In this document: positions 17,641 to 26,881 of the stretch, one piece after another
Layout of the letters: the number at the start of each line of letters is the position of its first letter
Position numbering within the stretch: position 1 is the first letter of the stretch
Source: Segatella baroniae B14
GTDB taxonomy: Bacteria > Bacteroidota > Bacteroidia > Bacteroidales > Bacteroidaceae
Direction: 5' to 3'
NCBI RefSeq assembly: GCF_022024235.1
Contig: NZ_CP091799.1
Coordinates: 1,094,001 to 1,158,000 of the forward strand
DNA: 64,000 nucleotides
Translations under genes and position numbers: made by a program
The notes under the pieces: model-generated
What the model saw: the letters and a program-made list of their open reading frames with translations, nothing else
The model's database searches: none
What the model was told of the DNA's origin: nothing

Positions 17641-18828
17641 AGCTCTCTGAGGTACACTAGGAACTGGACTAATAGTCATACCATTAATACCACTTCCTCC
17701 TCCAGAAAATCCCATATCAGTTTTTCCGCCACGATACAGCATCCATCGCTGACGAATTCTATTTACATAATCATAGGTTTCACTTCCACGCATATAGCCA
17801 TATTTAACTACAGGATCGTGATAAAATGCTGGTGATTGTAATTTCAGAATATACTCTGCAACCTCAACAAAATTATTAGGATTTCTGCCATATTTGCGAG
17901 TTAATGCCATTGCATCTCGAATATGTCTACTACCACCATTATAGCTAGCAATAGCAAACCAAATTCTTTGACTTGGATCTACGTCTTTAAAGTGTAACAA
18001 AAGTTCATTAATATATCTTGCAGCACCCGCTATATTCATTTCTGGATCAAATATACGATCTTTTGGCAATCCTAAATGTTCTGCCGTTGCAGGCATAATC
18101 TGCATTAATCCACATGCCCCTGCCCAAGATCTAGCTTGAGGATCAAAACAACTCTCTTGATAACACTGAGCTGCCATTAGTTTCCAATCCATTCTAGCCA
18201 TTGGGGCGAAAGTCTGAAAATAACGGTCGTATTTCGAAATAATACCTTTACTACTATTAAGAAATGGAGAATACACATGACGCTTTATACTTTTAACACT
18301 AAGAAGATAATTTTCCTCTTTACGCATCTCATCAATCATCTGAGGTTTAAACCAGTGATTTAAAGTATCAGCTAGTTGCTTATTATCCGGAGCAACTACC
18401 CATGATGTCTTAGCAGAATCTACTTGCATACCACAAGCCAGCAAACCTTTTTGCTCTTGAAGAGAAAGAGGATAAGCGATAATATCCCCCTTCCCCTGCT
18501 TTAGTTTCTGAATCATATCCTTTACATCCCTACACTGCTCTACTCGTAATGATACCCCTAAGCTTTGTGCAAATTTTTCACAAAGCATATAATGAAGCCC
18601 CATGCCATGGCCGTGATAATCATAATAAGTTTCAGGTCCCGAAACCGTCAACATAATCATTTCTCCATTTGAAACGATATCATCTAGATTATAGCCTGTG
18701 TCTTCAGAAATAGAATCCTCATTGAGTGTTGTACCCCAAGGAGTTTCAACTTGTTGTTTCTTTGGGCTACATCCTGTCAAAAAGAAAGCAATTAAAAGAA
18801 ATAAAATGCAAATTCGAACAAATTCCAA
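17614..18828 (-). CDS. mltF: MltF-like lytic transglycosylase lipoprotein
   Basis: This outer-membrane-anchored lytic murein transglycosylase releases anhydro-muropeptides from peptidoglycan. The lipoprotein signal ends in FFLTGC. A periplasmic binding-protein-like (SBP_bac_3) domain covers about residues 55-195 (GMGLHYMLCEKFAQSLGVSL in pieces), and the SLT domain starts near 210 with the catalytic Glu in CYQESCFDP, then GLMQIMPATA and ASYNGG. At 404 aa it is full length. No ATG exists in a suitable place: the start is TTG at 18828, with a TAA in frame shortly upstream. Its 3' end is built into a terminator hairpin. A minus-strand -7 box TACTTTTG is at 18879-18872. Confidence 0.88.
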   Translation of the reverse strand: MEFVRICILFLLIAFFLTGCSPKKQQVETPWGTTLNEDSISEDTGYNLDDIVSNGEMIMLTVSGPETYYDYHGHGMGLHYMLCEKFAQSLGVSLRVEQCRDVKDMIQKLKQGKGDIIAYPLSLQEQKGLLACGMQVDSAKTSWVVAPDNKQLADTLNHWFKPQMIDEMRKEENYLLSVKSIKRHVYSPFLNSSKGIISKYDRYFQTFAPMARMDWKLMAAQCYQESCFDPQARSWAGACGLMQIMPATAEHLGLPKDRIFDPEMNIAGAARYINELLLHFKDVDPSQRIWFAIASYNGGSRHIRDAMALTRKYGRNPNNFVEVAEYILKLQSPAFYHDPVVKYGYMRGSETYDYVNRIRQRWMLYRGGKTDMGFSGGGSGINGMTISPVPSVPQRAKHKYRFHV

Positions 18829-18871
18829 TTTTTTAGTACTTTAAATTTCCTTGATTATTTGATTTCGACTA

Positions 18872-18919
18872 CAAAAGTAGTACTTTTCTTGGTAATTCGA
18901 GTCAAAAAGTGTACTTTTG
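18872..18919. promoter_or_regulatory. Divergent promoters for mltF and hisGDC
   Basis: Plus strand: CTTG 18888-18891, 20-bp spacer, TACTTTTG 18912-18919, serving hisG (ATG 18943). Minus strand: TACTTTTG at 18879-18872, serving mltF. The plus promoter shares CTTGGTA, 20-bp spacing and TACTTTTGCA with the thrA promoter at 62033-62066. There is no leader peptide or attenuator before hisG. Confidence 0.7.
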
Positions 18920-18942
18920 CAGTGTTTTTTTAAATAATACTT

Positions 18943-19794
18943 ATGTTACGAATAGCTGTTCAGTCAAAAGGTCGTCTTTTTGAAGACACCATGAATCTGC
19001 TTAAAGAAGCAGACATTAAAGTGAGCGCCTCTAAGCGTACACTTCTCGTACAATCATCTAATTTCCCTCTAGAGGTACTTTACCTTCGTGATGATGATAT
19101 ACCTCAGAGTGTAGCTAGTGGTGTAGCTGATATCGGTATTGTTGGCGAGAATGAGTTTGTTGAGCGACATGAAAATGCTCAAGTTATTGAACGTCTAGGG
19201 TTTAGCAAATGTCGCTTGTCACTAGCCATCCCTAAAGAAATAAAATATAACGGTGTAGAATGGTTCAATGGCAAAAAAATTGCAACTTCTTATCCTAACA
19301 TTCTCAAGAATTACATGAATAAAAACGGCATTAATGCCGACATTCATGTCATCACAGGAAGCGTAGAAATTAGCCCAGGAATTGGCTTAGCTGATGGTAT
19401 CTTCGATATTGTAAGTAGTGGCAGTACTCTTGTCAGCAACAACCTTGCTGAGGTTGAAACCGTCATGAAAAGCGAAGCCGTTCTCATTGGCAATTGGAAA
19501 ATGGATGATGAGAAACATCAAATTCTTAACGAAATGTTATTCCGTTTCGAAGCTGTACGCTCTGCACTCGACAAGAAGTATGTCATGATGAATGCACCTA
19601 AAGACAAAATTGAAGCCATCACAGAAGTACTACCGGGTATCAAAAGTCCAACTATTATCCCATTAGCTGACACCAACTGGTGCTCAATCCATACCGTTTT
19701 AGATGAAAAACGTTTTTGGGAAATCATTAACCGACTCAAAGAACTCGGTGCTCAGGGCATATTAGTAAGCCCTATTGAAAAGATGATATTGTAA
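18943..19794 (+). CDS. hisG: ATP phosphoribosyltransferase (long form)
   Basis: It catalyses the first step of histidine synthesis, ATP + PRPP to phosphoribosyl-ATP. At 283 aa it is the long HisG with a C-terminal ACT-like regulatory domain (from about residue 210, SPTIIPLADTNWCSIHTVLDE in pieces), so it should be feedback-inhibited by histidine without HisZ. The N-terminal half begins with IAVQSKGRL, and the PRPP-binding loop DIVSSGSTLVSNNL lies at about residues 154-167. It heads hisG-hisD-hisC, with a 24-bp gap to hisD. Identification is firm. Confidence 0.96.
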   Translation: MLRIAVQSKGRLFEDTMNLLKEADIKVSASKRTLLVQSSNFPLEVLYLRDDDIPQSVASGVADIGIVGENEFVERHENAQVIERLGFSKCRLSLAIPKEIKYNGVEWFNGKKIATSYPNILKNYMNKNGINADIHVITGSVEISPGIGLADGIFDIVSSGSTLVSNNLAEVETVMKSEAVLIGNWKMDDEKHQILNEMLFRFEAVRSALDKKYVMMNAPKDKIEAITEVLPGIKSPTIIPLADTNWCSIHTVLDEKRFWEIINRLKELGAQGILVSPIEKMIL

Positions 19795-19818
19795 CACTAG
19801 CAATATAAAAAAGAAAAA

Positions 19819-21105
19819 ATGAACATTATTAAGTATCCTGCAAAGGAAGATTGGAAGGAAATCGTGAAACGCCCTCACTTAGACCTTTCTCAGTTAAATA
19901 CAACTGTAGAGGCAGTGCTTGGCGATGTAAAAAACCATGGCGATGCAGCCGTAAAGCGTTACGAAGAGAAGTTCGACCATGCCCATCTTGACCATCTTGC
20001 TGTTACAGAAGAAGAGATCAAGGAGGCTGAACAGCTCGTATCATCAGAACTTCGACATTCTATAGAGCTTGCCCATCATAACATCGCAGCATTTCATGAA
20101 GCCCAAAAATTTACCGGAAGCAAGATTGAAACAGTAAAAGGGGTCACCTGCTGGCAAAAAAGTGTTCCTATCGAAAAGGTAGGTCTTTATATCCCGGGAG
20201 GTACTGCACCTTTATTCTCAACTGTTTTGATGCTAGCCACTCCTGCAAAAATTGCAGGATGCAAAGATATTGTTCTATGCTCGCCTCCTAACAGCGAAGG
20301 CAAGTTAAATCCTGCAATATTAGTTGCCGCTAAAATCGCTGGAGTTAATAAAATTTTCAAATGTGGTGGCGTACAAGCTATTGGAGCCATGGCATATGGT
20401 ACCGAAAGTATTCCTAAAGTATACAAAATTTTTGGACCTGGCAATCAATATGTTATGGCAGCGAAGCAACAAGTTTCATTGCACGAAGTTGCTATTGATA
20501 TGCCTGCGGGGCCATCTGAAGTATGCGTCATAGCTGACGAAAATAGCAATCCTACTTTTGTTGCAGCAGACTTGCTTTCACAAGCAGAACATGGCATTGA
20601 TTCACAAGTCATCCTAATTACAACTTCTGAAGACATGCTGAATAAGGTAAAAGATGAGGTTAATGTACAATTAGCCCAATTGCCTCGATGTGAAATTGCT
20701 GCCAAAACGCTGGAAAACTCACAATTAGTATTAGTTCACGATTCACAAGAAGCAATCGACTTGAGTAATACATATGCACCAGAGCACTTAATTTTGGCAA
20801 CAGATAATTACGAAGAGCTAGCTAATAAGGTCATCAATGCCGGCAGCGTGTTCATGGGAAAATATGCATGCGAAAGTGCAGGAGACTATGCAAGTGGTAC
20901 TAACCACACGTTGCCTACTCACCAGTATGCACTTGCCTATAGTGGTGTAAATTTAGACACCTACAACCGCAAGGTTACTTTCCAACATCTTACAGAAGAT
21001 GGAATCAGAAGTATTGGTAAAGCCGTAGTATGTATGGCTGAAGGCGAACAATTAGAAGCTCACGCAAATGCAATGCGTGTACGTATTCAATCACTCAAGA
21101 AGTAG
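19819..21105 (+). CDS. hisD: Histidinol dehydrogenase
   Basis: This zinc- and NAD-dependent enzyme oxidises L-histidinol in two steps to L-histidine. Family blocks are clear: [22 protein letters not shown] in pieces, [20 protein letters not shown], and the zinc/catalytic segment [20 protein letters not shown] and GTNHTLPT near the C-terminus complete the active site. At 428 aa it is full length. The hisC ATG follows its stop by 4 bp, so translation is likely coupled. Confidence 0.97.
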   Translation: MNIIKYPAKEDWKEIVKRPHLDLSQLNTTVEAVLGDVKNHGDAAVKRYEEKFDHAHLDHLAVTEEEIKEAEQLVSSELRHSIELAHHNIAAFHEAQKFTGSKIETVKGVTCWQKSVPIEKVGLYIPGGTAPLFSTVLMLATPAKIAGCKDIVLCSPPNSEGKLNPAILVAAKIAGVNKIFKCGGVQAIGAMAYGTESIPKVYKIFGPGNQYVMAAKQQVSLHEVAIDMPAGPSEVCVIADENSNPTFVAADLLSQAEHGIDSQVILITTSEDMLNKVKDEVNVQLAQLPRCEIAAKTLENSQLVLVHDSQEAIDLSNTYAPEHLILATDNYEELANKVINAGSVFMGKYACESAGDYASGTNHTLPTHQYALAYSGVNLDTYNRKVTFQHLTEDGIRSIGKAVVCMAEGEQLEAHANAMRVRIQSLKK

Positions 21106-21109
21106 AATC

Positions 21110-22147
21110 ATGAAAAAATTACAAGAACTCTGCAGAGAAAACATATGGAATCTAGCACCATACTCATCAGCAAGAAATGAGTATAATGGTCATGTAGCGC
21201 ATGTTTTTCTTGATGCTAACGAAAATCCATATAATGCACCTTTTAACAGATATCCAGATCCTCTTCAAGAAGAGGTTAAAACGCTACTAAGCAAAATAAA
21301 GCGTGTACCTATTGCAAATATTTTTCTCGGAAACGGATCTGACGAAGCTATAGACCTCCCCTATCGTATATTTTGCAGACCAGGAATAGACAACGTTGTC
21401 GCTATTGAACCAACATATGGCATGTATAAAGTATGTGCCGATGTCAACGATATAGAATACCGTCCTGTACTTTTAGATGAGAATTTTCAGATTACCTCTG
21501 AAAAGCTTTTATCAGCATGCGATCAGAATACAAAAATTATTTGGATATGTAGTCCAAATAACCCTACAGGTAATTTAATTAATCGCAATGCTATTGAAGA
21601 AGTGCTCAATAAGTTCGAAGGTATTGTCATCATTGATGAGGCCTATAGTGATTTTTCATCCGAAAAACCACTTCGTGAAGAATTAGCCAAACACCCTAAC
21701 ATGATTGTACTCAACACGATGAGTAAAGCTTGGGGATGTGCTGCTATTCGACTAGGCATGGCTTTCGCTTCTCAAGAAATTATCAGTTTATTTAATAAGG
21801 TGAAATACCCATATAACATAAATCTTTTAACACAAAAGCAAGCCATCGAATCTCTCAAGGATCCTGTTGCTGTAGAAAAATGGGTTAAGATATTACTTCT
21901 TGAGCGTTCACGTGTAATGAATGCATTTAAAGATTTGACTATTACAGAAAAGATCTATCCAACAGATTCTAACTTCTTTTTGGTCAAGGTTACAGATGCT
22001 CAAGCCATTTACGACTATTTAGTAGAAAAAGGTATTATTGTTAGAAATAGAACAAGAGTTCAACTTTGTGGCAATTGCTTACGAATTACAATTGGATCCA
22101 AATCAGAAAATCAGGAGCTACTCGCAGCTTTAAGAGATTTAAAGTAA
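21110..22147 (+). CDS. hisC: Histidinol-phosphate aminotransferase
   Basis: This PLP enzyme converts imidazole-acetol phosphate and glutamate to histidinol phosphate. It shows the fold-type-I landmarks: [10 protein letters not shown] near residue 75, [16 protein letters not shown], and the PLP-binding Lys in [16 protein letters not shown]. The ATG at 21110 gives 345 aa, the normal length; the longer frame back to 21068 lies inside hisD and is not conserved. It is the last gene of the operon: a terminator follows at once. The hisB gene that follows hisC in many Bacteroidales is not here. Confidence 0.95.
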   Translation: MKKLQELCRENIWNLAPYSSARNEYNGHVAHVFLDANENPYNAPFNRYPDPLQEEVKTLLSKIKRVPIANIFLGNGSDEAIDLPYRIFCRPGIDNVVAIEPTYGMYKVCADVNDIEYRPVLLDENFQITSEKLLSACDQNTKIIWICSPNNPTGNLINRNAIEEVLNKFEGIVIIDEAYSDFSSEKPLREELAKHPNMIVLNTMSKAWGCAAIRLGMAFASQEIISLFNKVKYPYNINLLTQKQAIESLKDPVAVEKWVKILLLERSRVMNAFKDLTITEKIYPTDSNFFLVKVTDAQAIYDYLVEKGIIVRNRTRVQLCGNCLRITIGSKSENQELLAALRDLK

Positions 22148-22175
22148 AACTCGCATTGAGCTCCTTTTACAAAAT

Positions 22176-22208
22176 AAATCCAGTAAAATATTTAATTTTA
22201 CTGGATTT
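22176..22208. terminator. Terminator after hisC / DUF3127 gene
   Basis: A 13-bp perfect stem (22176-22188 with 22196-22208) has a 7-nt loop, followed by TATTTTTTT on the plus strand. It sits between convergent hisC and the DUF3127 gene. Confidence 0.85.
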
Positions 22209-22226
22209 TATTTTTTTCACCACTAT

Positions 22227-22622
22227 TTAAAATGGGAGATCATCAGCACTTCCACTCTCTGAAGAAGCTGGAGCCGGTGGAAATGGAGCTTGAGCACCAC
22301 CTACTGGTGCTGCTTGTGGCTGAGCACCCATTGAAGCAGCTTGAGCTGCAGCTGGATCAATATGAACTACATTCCAAGCACGTACGTTATTAAACCATCT
22401 TCCATTATACTCATGAGCATCAATATCAAAACTAACCGAAATTTCTTCACCACTCTGAATATTGAACTGAGCTAAACGTTCAGCACCAAAAACATCAAAG
22501 ACCAATTTCTTAGGGTACTGCTCATGTGTTTCAATGACAAATGACTGTGATTTCCATTCTCCACGGGCAGAAACTCCACTGCGCTCAGGAAGCACGGCGA
22601 TAACTTTTCCTTGTAATTCCAT
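22227..22622 (-). CDS. DUF3127 OB-fold protein with SSB-like acidic tail
   Basis: This 131-aa protein matches DUF3127, a family of Bacteroidetes proteins resembling an OB-fold single-stranded-DNA-binding domain: GKVIAVLPERSGVSARGEWKSQ in pieces, FVIETHEQYPKKLVFDVFG, then a strand-rich part ending FNNVRAWNVV. An Ala/Pro/Gln/Gly-rich linker (about 92-124) leads to the C-terminal DDLPF, nearly the D-D-D-I-P-F tip by which bacterial SSB recruits repair and replication proteins. It is transcribed away from dnaN from a shared 158-bp intergenic region. It may be an accessory SSB-like protein; classic SSB sequence motifs are absent, so I do not call it ssb. Confidence 0.8.
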   Translation of the reverse strand: MELQGKVIAVLPERSGVSARGEWKSQSFVIETHEQYPKKLVFDVFGAERLAQFNIQSGEEISVSFDIDAHEYNGRWFNNVRAWNVVHIDPAAAQAASMGAQPQAAPVGGAQAPFPPAPASSESGSADDLPF

Positions 22623-22726
22623 TTATAATTTGATTTATAATTTCTTTTCAATTTGCGAAATTACTAAAATAGAATTAAAAACAAAAACATTTAGCGATGT
22701 TTTTTCCTCGCTTACAATAATTTTTG

Positions 22727-22734
22727 TATTTTTG
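22727..22734 (+). promoter_or_regulatory. dnaN operon -7 box
   Basis: TATTTTTG matches TAnnTTTG, 47 bp upstream of the dnaN ATG. There is no convincing -33 box. Confidence 0.45.
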
Positions 22735-22780
22735 TAAAATGAAAAAACTACACGGAAAATAATAATAAAATAAGAAATAT

Positions 22781-23905
22781 ATGAAATTTACAGTATCTAG
22801 CACTGCTTTAAGCAGTCGACTCAACACGCTATCAAAAGTAATTAATAGCAAAAATTCGCTAGCTATTCTTGATAGCTTTCTCTTCCACATTACTGACAAC
22901 CAGCTTACTATCACTGCTAGTGATCGTGAAAATGTTATGCAAACCACTATAGCCATCGAAAACGTTGAAGGAACTGGCGATTTTTGCATACCTAATCATG
23001 TTATACTTGACGCAGTAAGAGAACTTCCTGAACAACCTCTTAATTTTGATATAGACCTAGAGTCTTTTGCAATTAAGATTTTGTATCAGAATGGTTTGTA
23101 TAATTTTACAGCACAGAACGCAGAAGAATTTCCACCTGTTCAGCATATAGAGGATGGCGCAACTGAAATAACAGCAGAAGCAAGTATTCTAGTTGATAAT
23201 ATTAACCGTAGTTTATTTGCAACAGCCAACGACGAGCTACGCCCTGTAATGAATGGTATCTATTTTGACTTAACTCCAGATTCACTATCTATTGTAGCTA
23301 GCGATGGACATAAATTGGTTCGCAACCAAAACTTCACTATCAAAAATGATATCCCTGCTTCATTTGTCCTCCCTAAGAAGCCAGCTACATTACTTAAAAA
23401 TGTACTCTCAAAAGATGATGGTGATGTAACTATCAAATTTAACGATAGAAATGCAGAAATTATCTTTACTGACGGGACATTGAACTGTAGACTTATTGAA
23501 GGACGCTACCCTAACTATAACAGTGTAATTCCAAAGGATAATCCTAATCATGTTACCATAGATCGTAAAAGTTTATTAAGCGCTATTCGCCGAGTTCTTC
23601 CTTTTGCCAGTGAAAGTAGTCAATTGGTTCGCTTCCACCTTGAAATGGGCAAGTTAGAAGTTAGTTCACAAGATTTAGACTTCGCTACAGCTGCTAAGGA
23701 ACACCTTACTTGCGAATACACCAATAAGCCTATGAGCATTGGCTTCAAAGGAAGTTCTTTATTAGAAATACTTAATAATATCGATAGTGAAGAGGTCGTA
23801 CTTCAATTAGCTGATCCAAGCCGCGCCGGCATTATCGTACCAGCAACTCAGCCAGAAAACGAAGATGTTCTCATGCTGATTATGCCAATGCTTCTTAACG
23901 ATTAA
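22781..23905 (+). CDS. dnaN: DNA polymerase III sliding clamp (beta)
   Basis: This is the ring-shaped processivity clamp that tethers DNA polymerase III and repair factors to DNA. At 374 aa it contains three clamp repeats of about 120 residues. The N-terminal VSSTALSSRLNTLSKVINSKN, the central TNDELRPVMNGIYFDL-type segment and the C-terminal LIMPMLLND match the family; the last segment is the hydrophobic-pocket region. It lies away from dnaA in this window and heads a six-gene operon with exonuclease, coaBC, DUF4835, recN and a TPR protein (all gaps 21 bp or less). Confidence 0.96.
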   Translation: MKFTVSSTALSSRLNTLSKVINSKNSLAILDSFLFHITDNQLTITASDRENVMQTTIAIENVEGTGDFCIPNHVILDAVRELPEQPLNFDIDLESFAIKILYQNGLYNFTAQNAEEFPPVQHIEDGATEITAEASILVDNINRSLFATANDELRPVMNGIYFDLTPDSLSIVASDGHKLVRNQNFTIKNDIPASFVLPKKPATLLKNVLSKDDGDVTIKFNDRNAEIIFTDGTLNCRLIEGRYPNYNSVIPKDNPNHVTIDRKSLLSAIRRVLPFASESSQLVRFHLEMGKLEVSSQDLDFATAAKEHLTCEYTNKPMSIGFKGSSLLEILNNIDSEEVVLQLADPSRAGIIVPATQPENEDVLMLIMPMLLND

Positions 23906-23925
23906 TATAGAATCTATAAGTAAAC

Positions 23926-24765
23926 ATGAAATTAAATCTCACAAAGCCTTTAATTATTTTTGATTTGGAAACAACGGGTCTTGACATGGTCAATGATCGA
24001 ATCATCCAAATCTCATATATAAAGGTCATGCCTAATGGCGAAGAGAAACGTGGTGATGAACTTGTAAATCCAGAAAAACCTATACCCGCTTTTGTATCAG
24101 ATTTAACAGGTATCACAAACGAGCAAGTTAAAAATGCTCCGACCTTTAAGGAAATAGGGACAAAGCTTGCCGATATTTTCAAAGGATGCGATTTTGCTGG
24201 ATTCAATTCTAATCGTTTTGATATACCGCTATTATGTGAAGAGTTTCTTAGAGCAGGAATAGACTTTGACTTTTCAAAGTGTAGACTTATTGACGCCCAA
24301 ACTATTTTCCACAAAATGGAAAAAAGAAATCTAGCCGCAGCTTATAAGTTCTATACAGGCCATAAAATGGAAGACGACTTTGAGGCACATCGTGCAGATC
24401 AGGATACAGAAGCAACCTATCGCGTATTGCAGGGGGAACTCGATATGTATGATCCTGACAAGCAAGAGGAAGAAGAAAGGAAACTTCCAAACAATATGGA
24501 TGTACTCCATGAATTCTCAAAACAAAACGATAATGTAGATTTTGCTGGAAAAATAATTTGGAAAGATGTTGTTGATGCTAATGGCAAAACGCTTCGAGTA
24601 GAAACCTTCAATTTTGGTAAATATAAAGACATACCTGTAGCAGAAGTTCTTCATAGAGATCCTGGATATTATAGCTGGATGTTAAGCAGTGATTTCACAC
24701 TCAACACCAAGCAAGTATTAACTAGAATCCGATTACAAGAATTTAACAAAGGAAAAAGTTTTTAA
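23926..24765 (+). CDS. DEDDh 3'-5' exonuclease (DnaQ-like) with C-terminal DUF3820-type segment
   Basis: This 279-aa exonuclease of the DNA polymerase III epsilon family has Exo I IFDLETTGLD (residues 10-19), Exo II GFNSNRFDIPLL and Exo III EAHRADQDTEATY (His and Asp of the DEDDh type, about 150-162). The last about 60 residues (FGKYKDIPVAEVLHRDPGYYSWM in pieces) match a small domain found C-terminal to similar exonucleases (DUF3820-like). Its position directly downstream of dnaN fits a proofreading or repair role with the clamp. Whether it is the main epsilon subunit cannot be decided from this window. Confidence 0.88.
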   Translation: MKLNLTKPLIIFDLETTGLDMVNDRIIQISYIKVMPNGEEKRGDELVNPEKPIPAFVSDLTGITNEQVKNAPTFKEIGTKLADIFKGCDFAGFNSNRFDIPLLCEEFLRAGIDFDFSKCRLIDAQTIFHKMEKRNLAAAYKFYTGHKMEDDFEAHRADQDTEATYRVLQGELDMYDPDKQEEEERKLPNNMDVLHEFSKQNDNVDFAGKIIWKDVVDANGKTLRVETFNFGKYKDIPVAEVLHRDPGYYSWMLSSDFTLNTKQVLTRIRLQEFNKGKSF

Positions 24766-24770
24766 TCAGA

Positions 24771-25970
24771 ATGTTAAAAGGAAAACATATAGTCCTAGGT
24801 ATCACGGGTAGTATAGCAGCATACAAAGCCTGCTATATTATCCGTGGTCTTATCAAAAAGGGTGCTGAAGTTCAAGTTGTCATCACCCCCTCAGGAAAGG
24901 AGTTTATTACTCCAATTACTCTTTCTGCCCTTACTCATAAACCTGTTATCAGTGAATTTTTCTCACAACGCGATGGAACTTGGAATAGTCATGTCGATTT
25001 AGGCCTTTGGGCTGATGCCATGATTATTGCACCTTGTACTGCAAGCTCACTTGGGAAAATGGCTAATGGTATAGCAGACAATATGCTAATTACGACATAT
25101 TTATCCATGAAAGCGCCTGTTTTTATAGCACCAGCTATGGATCTAGATATGTTTAAACACCCTTCAACACAAGAAAACCTAACAACACTTGAACGATATG
25201 GCAATCATATCATACAGCCAGAAAGTGGTTTCTTAGCAAGTGGCCTTGAGGGAAAAGGGCGTATGGAAGAACCAGATAAGATTGTTGAAATTATAGATAA
25301 TTATTTCGACAAACAGTACTATGCCAATTCACCCCTTAACGGACGTAACATTATGATAACAGCAGGTCCTACGTACGAAAAGATAGACCCTGTACGATTC
25401 ATTGGTAATTACAGTAGCGGTAAAATGGGATTTGCTCTAGCAGAAGAATGTGCCAAAAGAGGTGCTCATGTTACACTGATTACAGGCCCAGTAAACAGAT
25501 TATGCAGTGATTCTATAAACCGCATTGATATAGAGAGTTGTGACGAGATGCATGAACAATCACTTCGAGCATTTCCAACGAGCGATGTTGCTATCCTTTG
25601 CGCTGCTGTAGCAGATTTCCGACCTGAGACAATTGCTGATAAAAAAATCAAGAGAGAAAAAGATAATCTGACACTATCTCTCAAACCAACCCATGACATT
25701 GCATCAGCTTTAGGAAAGGCTAAAAAAAATCAAAAAATTGTTGCTTTTGCTCTTGAAACTAACAATGAACAAATAAATGCCAAGAAAAAGCTAGAAAAAA
25801 AGAATGCAGATTTTATCGTTCTCAACTCATTACGCAATGCAGGAACAACATTCCGTACGGATGACAATCAGATAACGATTATTTCAAGAGAGGAAATCAA
25901 AGAATATCCTAAAAAGCCGAAAACAGAAGTTGCTAAGGATATCGTTGATTATCTTGAAAAAATCATGTAA
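24771..25970 (+). CDS. coaBC: Bifunctional CoaBC (PPC synthetase/decarboxylase)
   Basis: It makes 4'-phosphopantothenoylcysteine from phosphopantothenate and cysteine (CoaB half) and decarboxylates it (CoaC half) in CoA synthesis. The CoaC flavoprotein part spans about 1-185: GITGSIAAYKA, the catalytic His in WNSHVDLG (H74), and PAMDLDMF at 121-128. The CoaB Rossmann part starts near 190 (ITAGPTYEKIDPVRFIGN in pieces). In E. coli the PxMNxxMW and ACG motifs carry Asn and an essential Cys; here they read PAMD and ASG (D124, S157). This may be a phylum variant. The gene sits between the exonuclease and DUF4835. Confidence 0.94.
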   Translation: MLKGKHIVLGITGSIAAYKACYIIRGLIKKGAEVQVVITPSGKEFITPITLSALTHKPVISEFFSQRDGTWNSHVDLGLWADAMIIAPCTASSLGKMANGIADNMLITTYLSMKAPVFIAPAMDLDMFKHPSTQENLTTLERYGNHIIQPESGFLASGLEGKGRMEEPDKIVEIIDNYFDKQYYANSPLNGRNIMITAGPTYEKIDPVRFIGNYSSGKMGFALAEECAKRGAHVTLITGPVNRLCSDSINRIDIESCDEMHEQSLRAFPTSDVAILCAAVADFRPETIADKKIKREKDNLTLSLKPTHDIASALGKAKKNQKIVAFALETNNEQINAKKKLEKKNADFIVLNSLRNAGTTFRTDDNQITIISREEIKEYPKKPKTEVAKDIVDYLEKIM

Positions 25971-25974
25971 TAAT

Positions 25975-26880
25975 ATGAAAAAGATCGGTACCCTAATAAT
26001 TGCCCTACTCTGTGGCATTTTTTCGATTCAAGCACAAGAACTTAACATGAAGATTACCATTAACCATGCTCAAATAGAAGGAACAGATGCATCCGTTTTT
26101 GATAATCTTCAGGAAACTCTAACCCGATTTATTAACGATCGGCAATGGACCAATCTGCAGTTTCGCGAGAATGAGCGTATAAATTGTAATCTCAACATTA
26201 CTATTACACAATACGACAAAACGAGTAATACATTCAAATGTAAAGCAATTATTCAGGCAAACCGACCTGTTTTTAATAGTACTTATACTACTACCATTTA
26301 CAACAACACTGATCCGAATTTCGATTTCGAATTTGCGCAATTTGATCAGCTTGAATATAATGAAGAAAATAGAGACAATCAACTAGTAGCTTTATGTGCA
26401 TACTATGCTTATCTTATAATAGGACTTAATTTAGACACTTTTGCCCCTAACGGAGGTGAAGACATTTTACAAAAATGCATGAACTTGGCCAATAATTGCC
26501 AAACCTTTACATGGGCTGGGTGGGAATCTTTTAAAGATGATCGTAATAGATTTGCAATCATCAATGATTATCTCGACAATGGCTTTTCACCATTCCGAAA
26601 ATTTCAATATACCTACTATAGAAAAGGCTTAGATCAAATGGCAGATAGTCCAGAAAAAGCACTTAAGGAGATTACTAATGGAATAGAAACTGAATTAAAA
26701 CAAGCTAAAGATAATAAACCTATGAGCATGCTTCCACAAATATGGACTGATTACAAAAGAGATGAAATCGCAAGCATGTACAAAGGTAAAGCTACTCAGA
26801 AAGAAAAAGAATCGGTGTACGATATTCTCTTCAATATCAATCCCTCTCAAAATAACGCATGGCAAAAAATCAAAGAATAA
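25975..26880 (+). CDS. DUF4835 family exported protein
   Basis: This secreted or periplasmic protein has a clear signal peptide (MKKIGTLIIALLCGIFSIQAQ) and a 280-aa mature region of the DUF4835 family, a Bacteroidetes-specific family of unknown function. Visible features are an Asn/Asp-rich beta-like first half (INCNLNITITQYD) and a helical second half with an Asn-Gly-Gly-rich turn (NLDTFAPNGGEDI). I start it at the ATG 25975; the longer frame from 25930 overlaps coaBC and starts with TTG. It is tightly packed between coaBC (4-bp gap) and recN (1-bp gap), and this neighbourhood appears common in Bacteroidales. Confidence 0.85.
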   Translation: MKKIGTLIIALLCGIFSIQAQELNMKITINHAQIEGTDASVFDNLQETLTRFINDRQWTNLQFRENERINCNLNITITQYDKTSNTFKCKAIIQANRPVFNSTYTTTIYNNTDPNFDFEFAQFDQLEYNEENRDNQLVALCAYYAYLIIGLNLDTFAPNGGEDILQKCMNLANNCQTFTWAGWESFKDDRNRFAIINDYLDNGFSPFRKFQYTYYRKGLDQMADSPEKALKEITNGIETELKQAKDNKPMSMLPQIWTDYKRDEIASMYKGKATQKEKESVYDILFNINPSQNNAWQKIKE

Positions 26881-26881
26881 T

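Noticed and set aside
19819..19860. Separate promoter or attenuator inside the his operon
   Set aside because: The 24-bp and 4-bp gaps leave no space, and nothing resembling a -7 box is there.
22227..22622. Calling the DUF3127 gene ssb
   Set aside because: Tail resembles SSB, but the body matches DUF3127 and not classic SSB; the symbol would be misleading.
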